A stretch of 64,000 bases of DNA, taken from Sandaracinus sp. (lineage in GTDB: Bacteria; Myxococcota_A; Polyangia; Polyangiales; Houyiibacteriaceae). How positions within the stretch are numbered: position 1 is the stretch's first letter; the number at the start of each line of letters is the position of its first letter. The stretch covers positions 118,385-182,384 of the forward strand of contig JACKEH010000006.1 of assembly GCA_020633125.1 (NCBI GenBank). Reading direction: 5' to 3'. The notes beneath the pieces are model-generated. The model did no database searches. It saw only the letters and a program-made list of their open reading frames with translations, and had not been told where the DNA came from. The translations under genes and the position numbers were made by a program. This document shows, one piece after another, positions 26,472-34,977 of the stretch.

Positions 26472-27421
26472 GCCGAGGCGAGCGCGGCTTCGGTGATCTC
26501 CCAGAGGCGCTCGGCGTCGGCGTCGTCGCAGGCATGCGCGTCGACCCCGGTGAAGCGCGCGCTCGAAGGCGAGGTCGGCGCGGCCACGTCGCAGTCTTCG
26601 CAATAGACCCCCGGCTTGCCTTCGAGCTTCGGCGAGGTCGCGGCCCAGAGCGTGGTCGAGCAACCTTGCTCGGGAGTCTTCCACGAAGACCTCGCGCGCT
26701 CGGTCGGTTGTCCGTCTTCTCCGACCCAACCCATCGCTTGCTGCTCTTCGAGCGGCAGATGCCGCTGCAGGGGCGTGAAGATGGCGCCGGGGTGCAGGGA
26801 GAACGCGAGCCCACCGGAGTCGCGAAGGCGGCGCGCCAACCCGTTCGCGAAGAGCGCGTTCGCCGTCTTCGATTGCCCGTAGGCCTTCCACTTGTCGTAG
26901 CGGGTCGTGAAGTGCAGGTCGTCCCAGCGCATGCCGCTGAGCTTGTGCGCCGCGGACGAGACACAGATCACTCGAATGCCCTCGCTGGCGCGCACCAAGT
27001 CCATCAACGCGGCGGTCAGCGCGAAGTGCCCGAAGTGGTTCACGGCGAGCTGCGACTCCCAACCGGGGCCGACACGCGTCTCGGGGCACGCCATCACGCC
27101 GGCGTTGAGGAGGAGGTAGTCGAGCTTCGGCAGCTCGAGCGAGGCCGCGAACGCCCGCACGGATCCCAGGTCGGCGAGGTCCATCGGCGCGACCTCGGCG
27201 AGCGAGCCGAGCGTCTCCTTCGCGCGCTCGACCGCGCGCGCCGGCACGATCACGCGCGCCCCCTTGGCCACCAACGAACGCGTGGTCTCCAACCCGATGC
27301 CGCTGTAGCCGCCCGTGATCACCGCGACCTTGCCTCGAAGGTCGAGGCCTTCGAGCACCTCGTCGCCCGTGCTCTTGCCGTGAAAACCGGATTGGGTGGG
27401 GATCTGATCGGTGAGCGCCAT
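26468..27421 (-). CDS. Short-chain dehydrogenase/reductase
   Basis: This 317-residue NAD(P)-dependent oxidoreductase starts at ATG 27421. The Rossmann nucleotide motif is TGGYSGIGLETTRSL, and the NAG motif is in LLLNAGVMACPE. The catalytic serine lies in CVSSAAHKLSG, and the Tyr/Lys pair is in KAYGQSKTANALF. It belongs to the retinol-dehydrogenase or protochlorophyllide-reductase-like group, similar to the SDR at 44630. The C-terminus contains extra cysteines (YCEDCDVAAP). The stop TGA is provided by the right end of structured repeat D. The substrate is unknown. It is divergent from an alpha/beta hydrolase gene with about 110 bp between starts. Confidence 0.9.
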   Translation of the reverse strand: MALTDQIPTQSGFHGKSTGDEVLEGLDLRGKVAVITGGYSGIGLETTRSLVAKGARVIVPARAVERAKETLGSLAEVAPMDLADLGSVRAFAASLELPKLDYLLLNAGVMACPETRVGPGWESQLAVNHFGHFALTAALMDLVRASEGIRVICVSSAAHKLSGMRWDDLHFTTRYDKWKAYGQSKTANALFANGLARRLRDSGGLAFSLHPGAIFTPLQRHLPLEEQQAMGWVGEDGQPTERARSSWKTPEQGCSTTLWAATSPKLEGKPGVYCEDCDVAAPTSPSSARFTGVDAHACDDADAERLWEITEAALASA

Positions 27422-27533
27422 GTCGTTCCTCGTCGAAGGGTCGCGAGCCTCCCACGAAGCGGCGCCGACGGTCGAATGGCTTCGTTCGCTACGCGCTAGG
27501 CACGGTTCGAGCGTCGGCCGTACGATCTCGCGT

Positions 27534-28214
27534 GTGAACACGTTGCTGCTGCCGGGAATGGACGGGACAGGCACGCTCTTCGGCAGATTCGCGTCGTGTC
27601 TCGACCCCCGTTGGGTGCCCCACGTCGTCTCGTATTCGCGCGACGAGCCGAGCTCTTACGACGAGTTGCTGGATCGCGTGCCTTTGCCGTCGGGGCGATT
27701 CGTCCTGATCGCCGAATCGTTCTCGGGGCCACTCGCGATTCGTTTGGCGGCGCGGCATCCCGAGCGTGTCGGCGCGCTGGTCCTGGTCGCGACCTTCGTG
27801 ACGAACCCGTCGCGCTTGGCGGCGTGGGGACGCCCTTGGCTTCGAGACGCGGCGTTTCGGATGCGGCTGCCGGATGTCGCCCTTCGCTTCGGATTGCTCG
27901 GCTTCGACGCATCCGAGGAGGAGCTCGTAGCAGTTCGCGAAGCGATCGAAACGATCGCGCCCCACGTGCTCGCGAAGCGGCTCCGGGAAATCGTGGCGGT
28001 GGACGTGCGCGAAGCGTTTCGTGGACTCCTCGTGCCGACGCTCTACGTCGCGGGCCGTCGTGACCGGCTGGTGGGCCGGCGAGCGCGAGCCGAGATCGGG
28101 GCGCTGCGACCGGAGGTCTCGGTGGTCGAGCTGGATGCGCCGCACCTCGTGCTGCAACGCAAGCCACGCGAGAGCGCGAGCGCGATTTCGCGTTTTCTCT
28201 CGGCCGCGACCTGA
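27534..28214 (+). CDS. Alpha/beta hydrolase
   Basis: This 226-residue protein starts at GTG 27534 as NTLLLPGMDGTGTLFGRFAS. The oxyanion-hole region (PGMDGTG), the nucleophile elbow AESFSGPLAIRLA, the acid in YVAGRRDRLVGRR and the histidine in ELDAPHLVLQRKP give a complete Ser-Asp-His triad. This makes it an active esterase, lipase or thioesterase type, and no signal peptide is present, so it is cytoplasmic. It is divergent from the SDR gene. The in-frame region upstream of 27534 reads as non-coding. Confidence 0.85.
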   Translation: MNTLLLPGMDGTGTLFGRFASCLDPRWVPHVVSYSRDEPSSYDELLDRVPLPSGRFVLIAESFSGPLAIRLAARHPERVGALVLVATFVTNPSRLAAWGRPWLRDAAFRMRLPDVALRFGLLGFDASEEELVAVREAIETIAPHVLAKRLREIVAVDVREAFRGLLVPTLYVAGRRDRLVGRRARAEIGALRPEVSVVELDAPHLVLQRKPRESASAISRFLSAAT

Positions 28215-28282
28215 GCGGGTCGAGCCTCGTGGTCTTCGGGACGCGTTTGCGGAACGCTCCCACCGACCCCGAGACGACGAAG

Positions 28283-28849
28283 ATGGCCAGGCTGGAGAGA
28301 TACGCGATCACCGTGGGTGGGCTCGACGACGGACTGGACGTCGCCGACCGGCTGGCGTCTTGCTGTGGCGCGACGTTGCGTTGGGCGGCCGTCTGGACCG
28401 ACGAGCCGTCGCGGTTCGAAGGCTCGTGGCCACGGCTCGCGTGGGCCGACGCCGACGTGACCGTCGTCTACCTCGAGAACCCGACCCGGGCGTCGGTGCG
28501 TGAGCTCGCCGCTCGTGCCGATCGAGACGCGTGTTGCGTCCACTGGAGCGCGCGGACGTACTCGAGCGACGAAGGCGAAGACGCGCGATGGATCGCGTTC
28601 GAAGACACGCGTGGCTTTCGTCGCGACGACGCGCGTCTCTACCGAATCGAGCTCGCGTGGAACGCGCGGCCGCTCACCGCGCCCGACCGTCCCTGGCAAG
28701 ACGACTTCCCACTCGGTCCGGAGTTGGCCGCCGGGTGGCGCCTGCACGCCGCGGTGGTTCGCGACCACATGCCGCGTGAGCGACTCGTCGCGTGGCTCGC
28801 CGAGGCCGCCGAGGTGCCGACCCACGCGGTCGCGCCTTCGGACGGGTGA
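28283..28849 (+). CDS. Hypothetical protein
   Basis: This is a 188-residue soluble protein with no signal peptide, starting MARLERYAITVGGLDDGLDV at ATG 28283; a GTG at 28229 is an alternative. It is rich in tryptophan and acidic residues, with segments WTDEPSRFEGSWPRLAW and PWQDDFPLGPELAAGW. I recognise no family. Codon use matches neighbouring genes. The bidirectional hairpin 30 bp after its stop probably ends its transcript as well as that of the tRNAs coming the other way. Confidence 0.6.
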   Translation: MARLERYAITVGGLDDGLDVADRLASCCGATLRWAAVWTDEPSRFEGSWPRLAWADADVTVVYLENPTRASVRELAARADRDACCVHWSARTYSSDEGEDARWIAFEDTRGFRRDDARLYRIELAWNARPLTAPDRPWQDDFPLGPELAAGWRLHAAVVRDHMPRERLVAWLAEAAEVPTHAVAPSDG

Positions 28850-28865
28850 GCGCGGTGTCAGGGAG

Positions 28866-28905
28866 CAGAAAAAGAAACGCCCCGGAATCGCGAGGATTCC
28901 GGGGC
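28866..28905 (-). terminator. Rho-independent terminator of the tRNA transcript
   Basis: An 11-bp perfect stem (GCCCCGGAATC with GATTCCGGGGC, 28879-28889 and 28895-28905) closes a 5-nt loop. Read leftward it is followed by the T-rich run GTTTCTTTTTCT, so it ends the tRNA-Glu/tRNA-Lys transcript. Read rightward it is followed only by CTTTCG and may act weakly for the gene ending at 28849. Confidence 0.88.
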
Positions 28906-28912
28906 TTTCGAG

Positions 28913-28988
28913 TGGCGTCCCCAGCGGGGTTTGAACCCGCGTAACCAGCGTGAAAGGCTGGCGTCCTGGGCCACTAGACGATGGGGAC
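28913..28988 (-). tRNA. tRNA-Glu (anticodon TTC)
   Basis: The reverse strand folds as a full cloverleaf. The acceptor stem is GTCCCCA with TGGGGAC, the D arm contains CTAGTGGCCCAGGAC, and the anticodon arm CCAGC-CTTTCAC-GCTGG has anticodon TTC. The T arm is GCGGGTTCAAACCCCGC. The 3' CCA is encoded (28913-28915). Confidence 0.97.
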
Positions 28989-29023
28989 TTGTCAGTTGGC
29001 TCCGCCGCGTGGGCTTTGCCGGG

Positions 29024-29096
29024 TGGGCCGTGCGGGACTCGAACCCGCGACCGTCGGATTAAAAGTCCGCTGCTCTACCGATTGAGCTAACGGCCC
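29024..29096 (-). tRNA. tRNA-Lys (anticodon TTT)
   Basis: The reverse strand reads GGGCCGTTAGCTCAATCGGT and onward, with acceptor stem GGGCCGT/ACGGCCC. The anticodon arm GCGGA-CTTTTAA-TCCGA gives anticodon TTT, and the T arm is GCGGGTTCGAGTCCCGC. The bases after the discriminator A are CCC, so the CCA end is not encoded here, unlike the neighbouring tRNA-Glu 35 bp downstream. Confidence 0.97.
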
Positions 29097-29277
29097 GATT
29101 GCCGCGGTCGCACGTGTCTTCGCGCGGCCGGGCCGTCAGATAACCGGGGACACTCCTTCGGTCAAGGTCGAGAAGCGAATTTGGGAGCGGTTCCGGCCGC
29201 CTTGGTCCCCTCGAACGGCGACGAGCCAGCCGCGATGCGACCGGCTCGTCGGCCAAGTCTTCGACTCCGGCGCGAAA

Positions 29278-29910
29278 TCACTCCGCCGCGGCGACCACCG
29301 TCTGGTTCTCTGCGGTCAGCGTCAGCAGATCGCGCACGTGTCCACCGCTCAGACCGTAGACCCAGCCGTGGATGTGGAGCTGGCGCCCCGAGTCCCACGC
29401 GCGCTTCATGCAGTCGAGCTGCGCCAGGGTCCGCACCTGGGCTTCGACGTTGAGCTCGACCATGCGATCGACCTTCGCCTTGCCCTCGAGCTTCGCGAGC
29501 TCTTCGTGCGCGCGTTCGGCGAGCTGGCGAGGCCCGTGGAGCCACGCGCCGAGGAAACCCGGGAGCGGGTCTTCGGCGAGGGAGGCCATCACGCCGCCAC
29601 ACTCGGTGTGACCGCAGACGATCACGTGCTCGACCTTGAGCACGTGCACGCCGTACTCGAGAACGCTGCGCATGCCCACGTCGTCGGGCTTCACGAGGTT
29701 CGCGATGTTGCGGGTGACGAAGAGATCACCCGGACCGGCGCCGACGATGTCGGTCGGCGGGACGCGGCTGTCCGAGCAGCCGATGTAGAGGAAAGGCGGC
29801 GTTTGACCCTGCGCGTGCCGCGCGAAGTACGTCGGGTCCTCTTCCGTTTGCGACTCGGCCCACTGACGGTTGCGGTCCAGGAGCTCACGAATGGTGGTGC
29901 GATGCGGCAT
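29278..29910 (-). CDS. can: Beta-class carbonic anhydrase
   Basis: This zinc enzyme interconverts CO2 and bicarbonate. In the 210-residue protein the zinc ligands and gate residues are in place: Cys45, Asp47 and Arg49 in IGCSDSRVPP, and His101 and Cys104 in VCGHTECGGV. The start ATG at 29910 lies 8 bp after the stop of the SulP transporter gene on the same strand, so the two form a transcriptional unit. Together they look like a bicarbonate uptake and hydration module. The enzyme is cytoplasmic since no signal peptide is seen. Confidence 0.95.
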   Translation of the reverse strand: MPHRTTIRELLDRNRQWAESQTEEDPTYFARHAQGQTPPFLYIGCSDSRVPPTDIVGAGPGDLFVTRNIANLVKPDDVGMRSVLEYGVHVLKVEHVIVCGHTECGGVMASLAEDPLPGFLGAWLHGPRQLAERAHEELAKLEGKAKVDRMVELNVEAQVRTLAQLDCMKRAWDSGRQLHIHGWVYGLSGGHVRDLLTLTAENQTVVAAAE

Positions 29911-29918
29911 GGGACTCC

Positions 29919-31484
29919 TCAGTGGGCGGCGACGGCGCCCGGCTCGGGAAGGTCGAGAAGGCGGACTTCGATGCGTCTCGAGTGGGCACGCTCGACGAAC
30001 GCCCGAATCTCGGTGTGGACGTCGGCGTGCAGCGTCTCGGTGTTCCGGCCGTCGATGACGACGAGGCCACCGTCGTCGACGCGCGCGAGGGATTGGCGAA
30101 GCAGGAGCTTGCTCAACCACGGCACGGTGGGCGCGAGGCGAACCTCGACCTTCGCTCGTTTGCGCGTCGACAATCGCACCCGCGCCGACTCGACGACGAT
30201 GAAACCGACCGCCACCACGAAGCCGCCGAGCACGCCGGTGAGGAGGTCGGTGAAGAGAACGAGGCCGACCGTCGAGAAGAAGGGCACCCAATGCGCGGGA
30301 GCGCGCCGGAGCATCGCGACGAAGACCGTGGGCTTGGCGAGCTTGTAGCCGACGTGGAGCAGCACCGCGGCGAGGGCGGCGAGCGGGATGCGGTTCATCA
30401 GCGGCGCCAACGCGAGCACCGAGACGAGGAGGAGCACGCCGTGCGCGAACGCGCTCATGCGGGTCTGCGCGCCGGAGCTGACGTTCGCGGTGCCGCGCAC
30501 GATGACCGCGGTGAGCGGGATGCCACCGAGCATCGGCGCGACGACGTTGCCGACGCCCTGCGCGACGAGCTCGCGGTTGGTCGGCGTGTTGCGCTTGAGC
30601 GGGTCGAGGCTGTCGAGCGCTTCCACCGAGAGCAACGTCTCGATGCTCGCGATCACCGCGAGCGTCACCGCGATCGTCCACATGGACCCGTTGCCGAGCA
30701 GCGAGAAGTCCGGGGTCGCGAGCTCCTGCCGAATCGCGTCGACGCCGCCGACCGGCATTTCGACGAGGTGCGAGCCGCCGACCGCGAGGCTGGGCGCGAC
30801 CGCGTGGAAGAGCTCGTTGAGGCCGACGCCCGCCGCGACCGCGAGGAGCGGACCCGGGATCCAACGCAGCTTCTTCAGCCACGCGATGCGCTCCTCGAGG
30901 AGGATGAGCGCGAGGCCCGTGAGCGAGATGAGCACCGCGCCGACGTGAAAGTGGCCGAGCGCGAACGGAATCTCGGTGAGTGTGTTGCGTCCGTCGGCCT
31001 GGAAGAAGGCCTCGTCGCCCTCGAAGTCGCCGTTGTACCCGACCGCGTGCGGGATCTGCTTGAGCACCAGGATCACGCCGATCGCGACCAGCATTCCTTT
31101 CACGACCGAAGCCGGGAAGAGCGAGGCGATGCCACCGAAGCGTGCGAGCCCGAGCAAGATCTGCAGCACCCCGGCGACCAAGGTCGCCATCAGCAAGCCC
31201 CGGTAGCCGAGCGTCTCGAACGCGCCGAGCACGATGACGATGAGGCCGGCGGCCGGGCCGCTGACGGCGGTGTGCGAGCCGCTCACGAGGGCGACGATCA
31301 GGCCGCCGACCATCCCGGAGATCACACCCGCTAGCGGGGGGACACCCGAGGCGTGGGCGATGCCCAGGCAGAGGGGAAGGGCCACCAGGAAGACGACCAC
31401 GCCCGCGGGAAGGTCGTTCTTGAGATGACGGAAATGGTCGCGGAAGGAGACGTCGGCCACGCTCTTGGCAAGAGCACGCCCCAT
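29919..31484 (-). CDS. SulP-family anion transporter (probable bicarbonate or sulfate carrier)
   Basis: This 521-residue membrane protein belongs to SLC26/SulP. Visible family blocks are NDLPAGVVVFLVALPLCLGIA, SGPAAGLIVIVLGA and QGVGNVVAPMLGGIPLTAVIVRGTANV, with 10-14 helices in total. The C-terminus carries a shortened STAS-like region (RVDDGGLVVIDGRN, then VRLLDLPEP). Because the carbonic anhydrase gene follows by 8 bp, bicarbonate is the most likely substrate, as in known SulP/carbonic anhydrase pairings. The start at ATG 31484 gives MGRALAKSVADVSFRDHFRH. Its upstream region is shared divergently with the histidine kinase gene. Confidence 0.93.
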   Translation of the reverse strand: MGRALAKSVADVSFRDHFRHLKNDLPAGVVVFLVALPLCLGIAHASGVPPLAGVISGMVGGLIVALVSGSHTAVSGPAAGLIVIVLGAFETLGYRGLLMATLVAGVLQILLGLARFGGIASLFPASVVKGMLVAIGVILVLKQIPHAVGYNGDFEGDEAFFQADGRNTLTEIPFALGHFHVGAVLISLTGLALILLEERIAWLKKLRWIPGPLLAVAAGVGLNELFHAVAPSLAVGGSHLVEMPVGGVDAIRQELATPDFSLLGNGSMWTIAVTLAVIASIETLLSVEALDSLDPLKRNTPTNRELVAQGVGNVVAPMLGGIPLTAVIVRGTANVSSGAQTRMSAFAHGVLLLVSVLALAPLMNRIPLAALAAVLLHVGYKLAKPTVFVAMLRRAPAHWVPFFSTVGLVLFTDLLTGVLGGFVVAVGFIVVESARVRLSTRKRAKVEVRLAPTVPWLSKLLLRQSLARVDDGGLVVIDGRNTETLHADVHTEIRAFVERAHSRRIEVRLLDLPEPGAVAAH

Positions 31485-31613
31485 ACCACGGACAGGGCGC
31501 CGAAAAGCCTCGTGAAATCGAGGGGTCACGGCGTTTTTGGGGCTGCGTGTCCGAAAGGAACTTGGAGTAGGTCTCGAAAGAAACTTTCGACTTCCCGAAG
31601 GCGTCGCGACACA

Positions 31614-33452
31614 GTGCGAGCCGGCCTCGTGAGCATTTCGACCCGCACCACGCTCGCGTTCGCGCTCTTCGCGCTGCTCTGCGCGGGCACGACGGGCGCG
31701 TTGCTCTCGACGATGGCGAGCGACGACTTCGAAGAGATCGTCGTCGACCGTCAGCGGCTCTTCGCCATGCAGGGCGCGCTCGCGTTCCTCGACGACCTGG
31801 AGCTCGCGATTCTGGAGCTCGAGCACGTGTCGCGTATGGTGGAGGTCGACCTCGACGACGACGACGACGACGCGGAGCGGCGGGTGCTCAACGAGGCGTG
31901 GCGGCTGACGCTTTTCTTCTTCGACGGCGCGGTGGTCTTGGTCGACGAGACCGGCCGCTGCCACGGCGCCGAACCGGGCGAGTGCGGTTCGCGCGATTTC
32001 CGCGCCGCGCCTTGGTTCGCGGAGGGCGTGCGCGCGACGGGGCCCATCGTCCACTTCGGCGACGGTGACGACACGACGCTCGCGCTCGTGGTGCCGATGC
32101 GTGAAGAGTCGGGCGAGCTCGAGGGCCTCCTGCGTGGCGAAATTCGGCTCGATCGCGGCGACTTCTTCGACGACTCGGTCTACGGGACCGGGCCGGGCTC
32201 ACACGACCTCGTGCTGCTCTCCGAAGACGGCCGCGAGCTTTTCGTGCACGGTCACCCGCCGCTCGAGGCGCCCGCGTGGCGCGACGCGGTCGCCCGCTCG
32301 GATCGCGCCGGCGCGCGGGCGGTCACCGTCGAAGGCGAGCGGCTCGTGTTGGCTTGGGCGCCCATCGGCACGACGGGGGCGCGCCTGGTGTACGCGTGGC
32401 CGTTCCGCGAGCTCGACCGCACCGGCGACGAACGAGCGCGTGCGTTGCTGGTGGCCGCCGCCGTGATCGCGTTCGTGGGCATGCTCGTCGGCCTTCTCGT
32501 CGCGCGCCGGCTCACCGAGCCGGTGCTCGTGCTCGAGGGGGACGTGCGCGCCGCGCGTGGAGGAAAAGGACGCATCGACCCGCATGGGGCCCGCGACGAG
32601 GTCGGCACGCTGCGGCGTGCGTTCGCCGAGCTCGTGGACGAGCTGGCGGCGGGCGAAGAGAATGCGCGCTCGGATCGTGATCGGATCGCGGAGCTGGCCG
32701 ACACCCTCGAAGAACGGGTTCGCTCCCGCACGCGAGAGCTCGAAGAGACACGCGATGCGCTCGTCGACGCGGAGCGGCTCGCGGCGTTGGGGCGTGCGGG
32801 CGCAGCGCTCTCGCACGAGCTGCGCAACTCGCTCAACGCGCTCTCCGTCGGCATGGACGCGCTTGGCGGCTCGTTGCCGGACGCGGCGCGAATGGCGGTG
32901 CGCCAACAAGTGCGCGAAGAGATCGGGCGCCTTCGAACGCTCGCCGACGTCTTGCTCGATTTCGCGCGTCCGCGAAAGGTCGAGCGGCGGACGAGCTCGT
33001 CCGCCGTCTTGCTCTCACGCTCGCACGCGTTCGTCGAGGACTTCGCGGTCGAGCATGGCGTGTCGCTCGAAGTGGAGCCGGGCGACGACGACCCCCTCGA
33101 GGTCGACGCGGGCCTGCTTCAGAGCGTCTTCGTCAACCTCTTGCGCAACGGCGTGGAGGCGGCGACGGGGCGGGAGGTGCCGCGTGTCCACGCGCGCTCT
33201 TGGCGCACCGACGACGCTTGGTGCGTCGAGGTCGAAGACGGAGGACCCGGTGTCGCACCCGAGGTCCGCGAGCGTCTCTTTCAACCCTTCAGCAGCGGTC
33301 GTGTCGGGGGGGTCGGGCTCGGGCTCGCGCTCGCTCGTCGCTTCGTCGAGCTGCACGGCGGCCGGCTCGAGCTCCTCGAGCCCGGCGCCCTCGGGGGCGC
33401 GCGATTCCGGGTGACCATCCCGCTCGACGTGCCCGACTCGGAGGTCTCGTGA
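31614..33452 (+). CDS. Membrane sensor histidine kinase
   Basis: This is a transmembrane sensor of about 612 residues. An N-terminal helix (LAFALFALLCAGTTGALLS) and a second helix near residues 280-300 (LLVAAAVIAFVGMLVGLLVA) enclose a periplasmic sensing domain with an acidic run (DLDDDDDDAERR). A HAMP-like linker and a coiled coil (ADTLEERVRSRTRELEET) follow. The H-box is AALSHELRNSLNALS, the N-box is LLRNGVEAA, and the ATP lid has EDGGPGVAPEVRERLFQPF and GGVGLGLALARRFVELHGG. The start is GTG 31614 or GTG 31629. Its stop overlaps the start of the response regulator gene, so the pair forms a two-component system with phosphate transfer to Asp53 of that protein. Confidence 0.93.
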   Translation: MRAGLVSISTRTTLAFALFALLCAGTTGALLSTMASDDFEEIVVDRQRLFAMQGALAFLDDLELAILELEHVSRMVEVDLDDDDDDAERRVLNEAWRLTLFFFDGAVVLVDETGRCHGAEPGECGSRDFRAAPWFAEGVRATGPIVHFGDGDDTTLALVVPMREESGELEGLLRGEIRLDRGDFFDDSVYGTGPGSHDLVLLSEDGRELFVHGHPPLEAPAWRDAVARSDRAGARAVTVEGERLVLAWAPIGTTGARLVYAWPFRELDRTGDERARALLVAAAVIAFVGMLVGLLVARRLTEPVLVLEGDVRAARGGKGRIDPHGARDEVGTLRRAFAELVDELAAGEENARSDRDRIAELADTLEERVRSRTRELEETRDALVDAERLAALGRAGAALSHELRNSLNALSVGMDALGGSLPDAARMAVRQQVREEIGRLRTLADVLLDFARPRKVERRTSSSAVLLSRSHAFVEDFAVEHGVSLEVEPGDDDPLEVDAGLLQSVFVNLLRNGVEAATGREVPRVHARSWRTDDAWCVEVEDGGPGVAPEVRERLFQPFSSGRVGGVGLGLALARRFVELHGGRLELLEPGALGGARFRVTIPLDVPDSEVS

Positions 33453-34834
33453 CACCCAGCGTGCTGCTCGTCGACGACGAGAAGTCGTTTCGATTGATCC
33501 TGGAATCGGCGCTGGCCGCCGAAGGCTACGACGTACGGACCGCCGCGGACGTGCGGTCCGGGCGCGCCGCGTGGAAACAAGCGCCGGCCGATTTGGTGAT
33601 CCTCGATCGCAACTTGCCCGACGGCGACGGCGTGCAGCTGCTGCAAGAGCTCAAGGTCGAGGCGACCGAGCGCAACCTCGACACGACGTTCTTGGTGGTC
33701 ACCGCGTACGCCGACGTCGACAACGCGGTGATGGCGTTGACGCACGGCGCCGACGACTACGTGACCAAGCCGGTGCAGCTGCCGGACCTGCTGGTGAAGC
33801 TTCGCAAGGGGCTCGAACGGCGGGCACTCGAGCGGCAGGTGCAGGCCCTTCGACGTGGCGCGCCCGACGTCGCGAGCCTCTTGCGGCGCACCCGCAGCCC
33901 GAAGATGCAGCGCGTGATCGAGATGGCCGAGCGCGTGGCGCAGAGCCCCGAGACGCCGGTGCTCGTGCAAGGCGAGAGCGGCAGCGGCAAAGACCTGCTC
34001 GCGCGCTTCATTCACGCGTGCACGCCGACCCGCGCCGAGAGCGCGTTCGTGGAGCTCAACTGCGCGGCGATCAGCGAGCAGCTCGCGGAGAGCGAGCTCT
34101 TCGGTCACGAGCGCGGGGCCTTCACGGACGCGAAGGTCGCCAAGCGCGGCCTGCTCGAGCTCGCGGACGGCGGGACGATCTTCCTCGACGAGATCGCCGA
34201 CCTCGGCCCGAGCGTGCAGGGCAAGCTGCTGCGGGTGCTCGAGACGATGCGCTTTCGACGGGTGGGCGGGACGCAAGACCGCGCCGTCGACGTTCGGGTC
34301 ATCAGCGCGACGCACCGGGACCTCTCGGCGGCCGTCGCGTCGAAGCAGTTCCGCCTCGACCTCTACCACCGCCTCGACGTCTTCCATTTGCAGGTGCCGC
34401 CGCTGCGTGAGCGCCAAGAAGACTTGCTCGGTCTCGCCACGCTTTTCATGGAACAGACCGCGCGTCGGCTCGGGCGTGGGGTCGAGCGCATCTCGAAAGA
34501 CGCCGCCGACGCGCTCGTCGCGTACGACTTTCCGGGCAACGTGCGCGAGCTTCGCAACGTGATCGAGCGCGCCGTGATCCTCGAGACCTCGTCGGAGCTG
34601 ACGACGCGGTCGATCGTGCTGGGCGGGCGTGCTCCAGGCGGTGAGGACGAGTCGGCGTTTCTCCGAGTCGAGCTCGGAGACGACGGTGAGCCTCCCTCGC
34701 TTCGTGAGGTGGAAGCGGCCTACGTCACGAAGGTCCTGGAGCATGCGGGGTGGAACAAGACCCGCGCGGCGAAGATCCTGGGTGTGACCTTTCCGACGAT
34801 TCAGAAGAAGATTCAGGACTACGGGCTCGGCTGA
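33449..34834 (+). CDS. NtrC-type response regulator (sigma54 activator family)
   Basis: This 461-residue protein has three parts. The receiver domain (residues 1-120) carries LLVDDE, phosphoacceptor Asp53 in LVILDRNLPDGDG, and the lysine in DDYVTKPVQL. The AAA+ domain has Walker A GESGSGKD, Walker B GGTIFLDEIADL and the arginine-finger region. A C-terminal Fis-type helix-turn-helix ends in AAKILGVTFPTIQKKIQDYG. The sigma54-contact loop reads GAFTDA instead of the usual GAFTGA. It is translated from a GTG that overlaps the kinase stop codon. The regulated genes are unknown, and no clear -24/-12 promoter was spotted nearby. Confidence 0.94.
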   Translation: MTPSVLLVDDEKSFRLILESALAAEGYDVRTAADVRSGRAAWKQAPADLVILDRNLPDGDGVQLLQELKVEATERNLDTTFLVVTAYADVDNAVMALTHGADDYVTKPVQLPDLLVKLRKGLERRALERQVQALRRGAPDVASLLRRTRSPKMQRVIEMAERVAQSPETPVLVQGESGSGKDLLARFIHACTPTRAESAFVELNCAAISEQLAESELFGHERGAFTDAKVAKRGLLELADGGTIFLDEIADLGPSVQGKLLRVLETMRFRRVGGTQDRAVDVRVISATHRDLSAAVASKQFRLDLYHRLDVFHLQVPPLRERQEDLLGLATLFMEQTARRLGRGVERISKDAADALVAYDFPGNVRELRNVIERAVILETSSELTTRSIVLGGRAPGGEDESAFLRVELGDDGEPPSLREVEAAYVTKVLEHAGWNKTRAAKILGVTFPTIQKKIQDYGLG

Positions 34835-34977
34835 GCGCGGATCTCCGGCATCTTTTCGAATCTGCGAGGTTTTCGCTGCGATGGTGGCCCTCGGCGATGT
34901 CGTCTTGCGACGATCGCTCCCGCGTGATGCACGTTGGTGTTGAGCCGGAACGGTGCACGAAGGGTACGTGGCCACGC

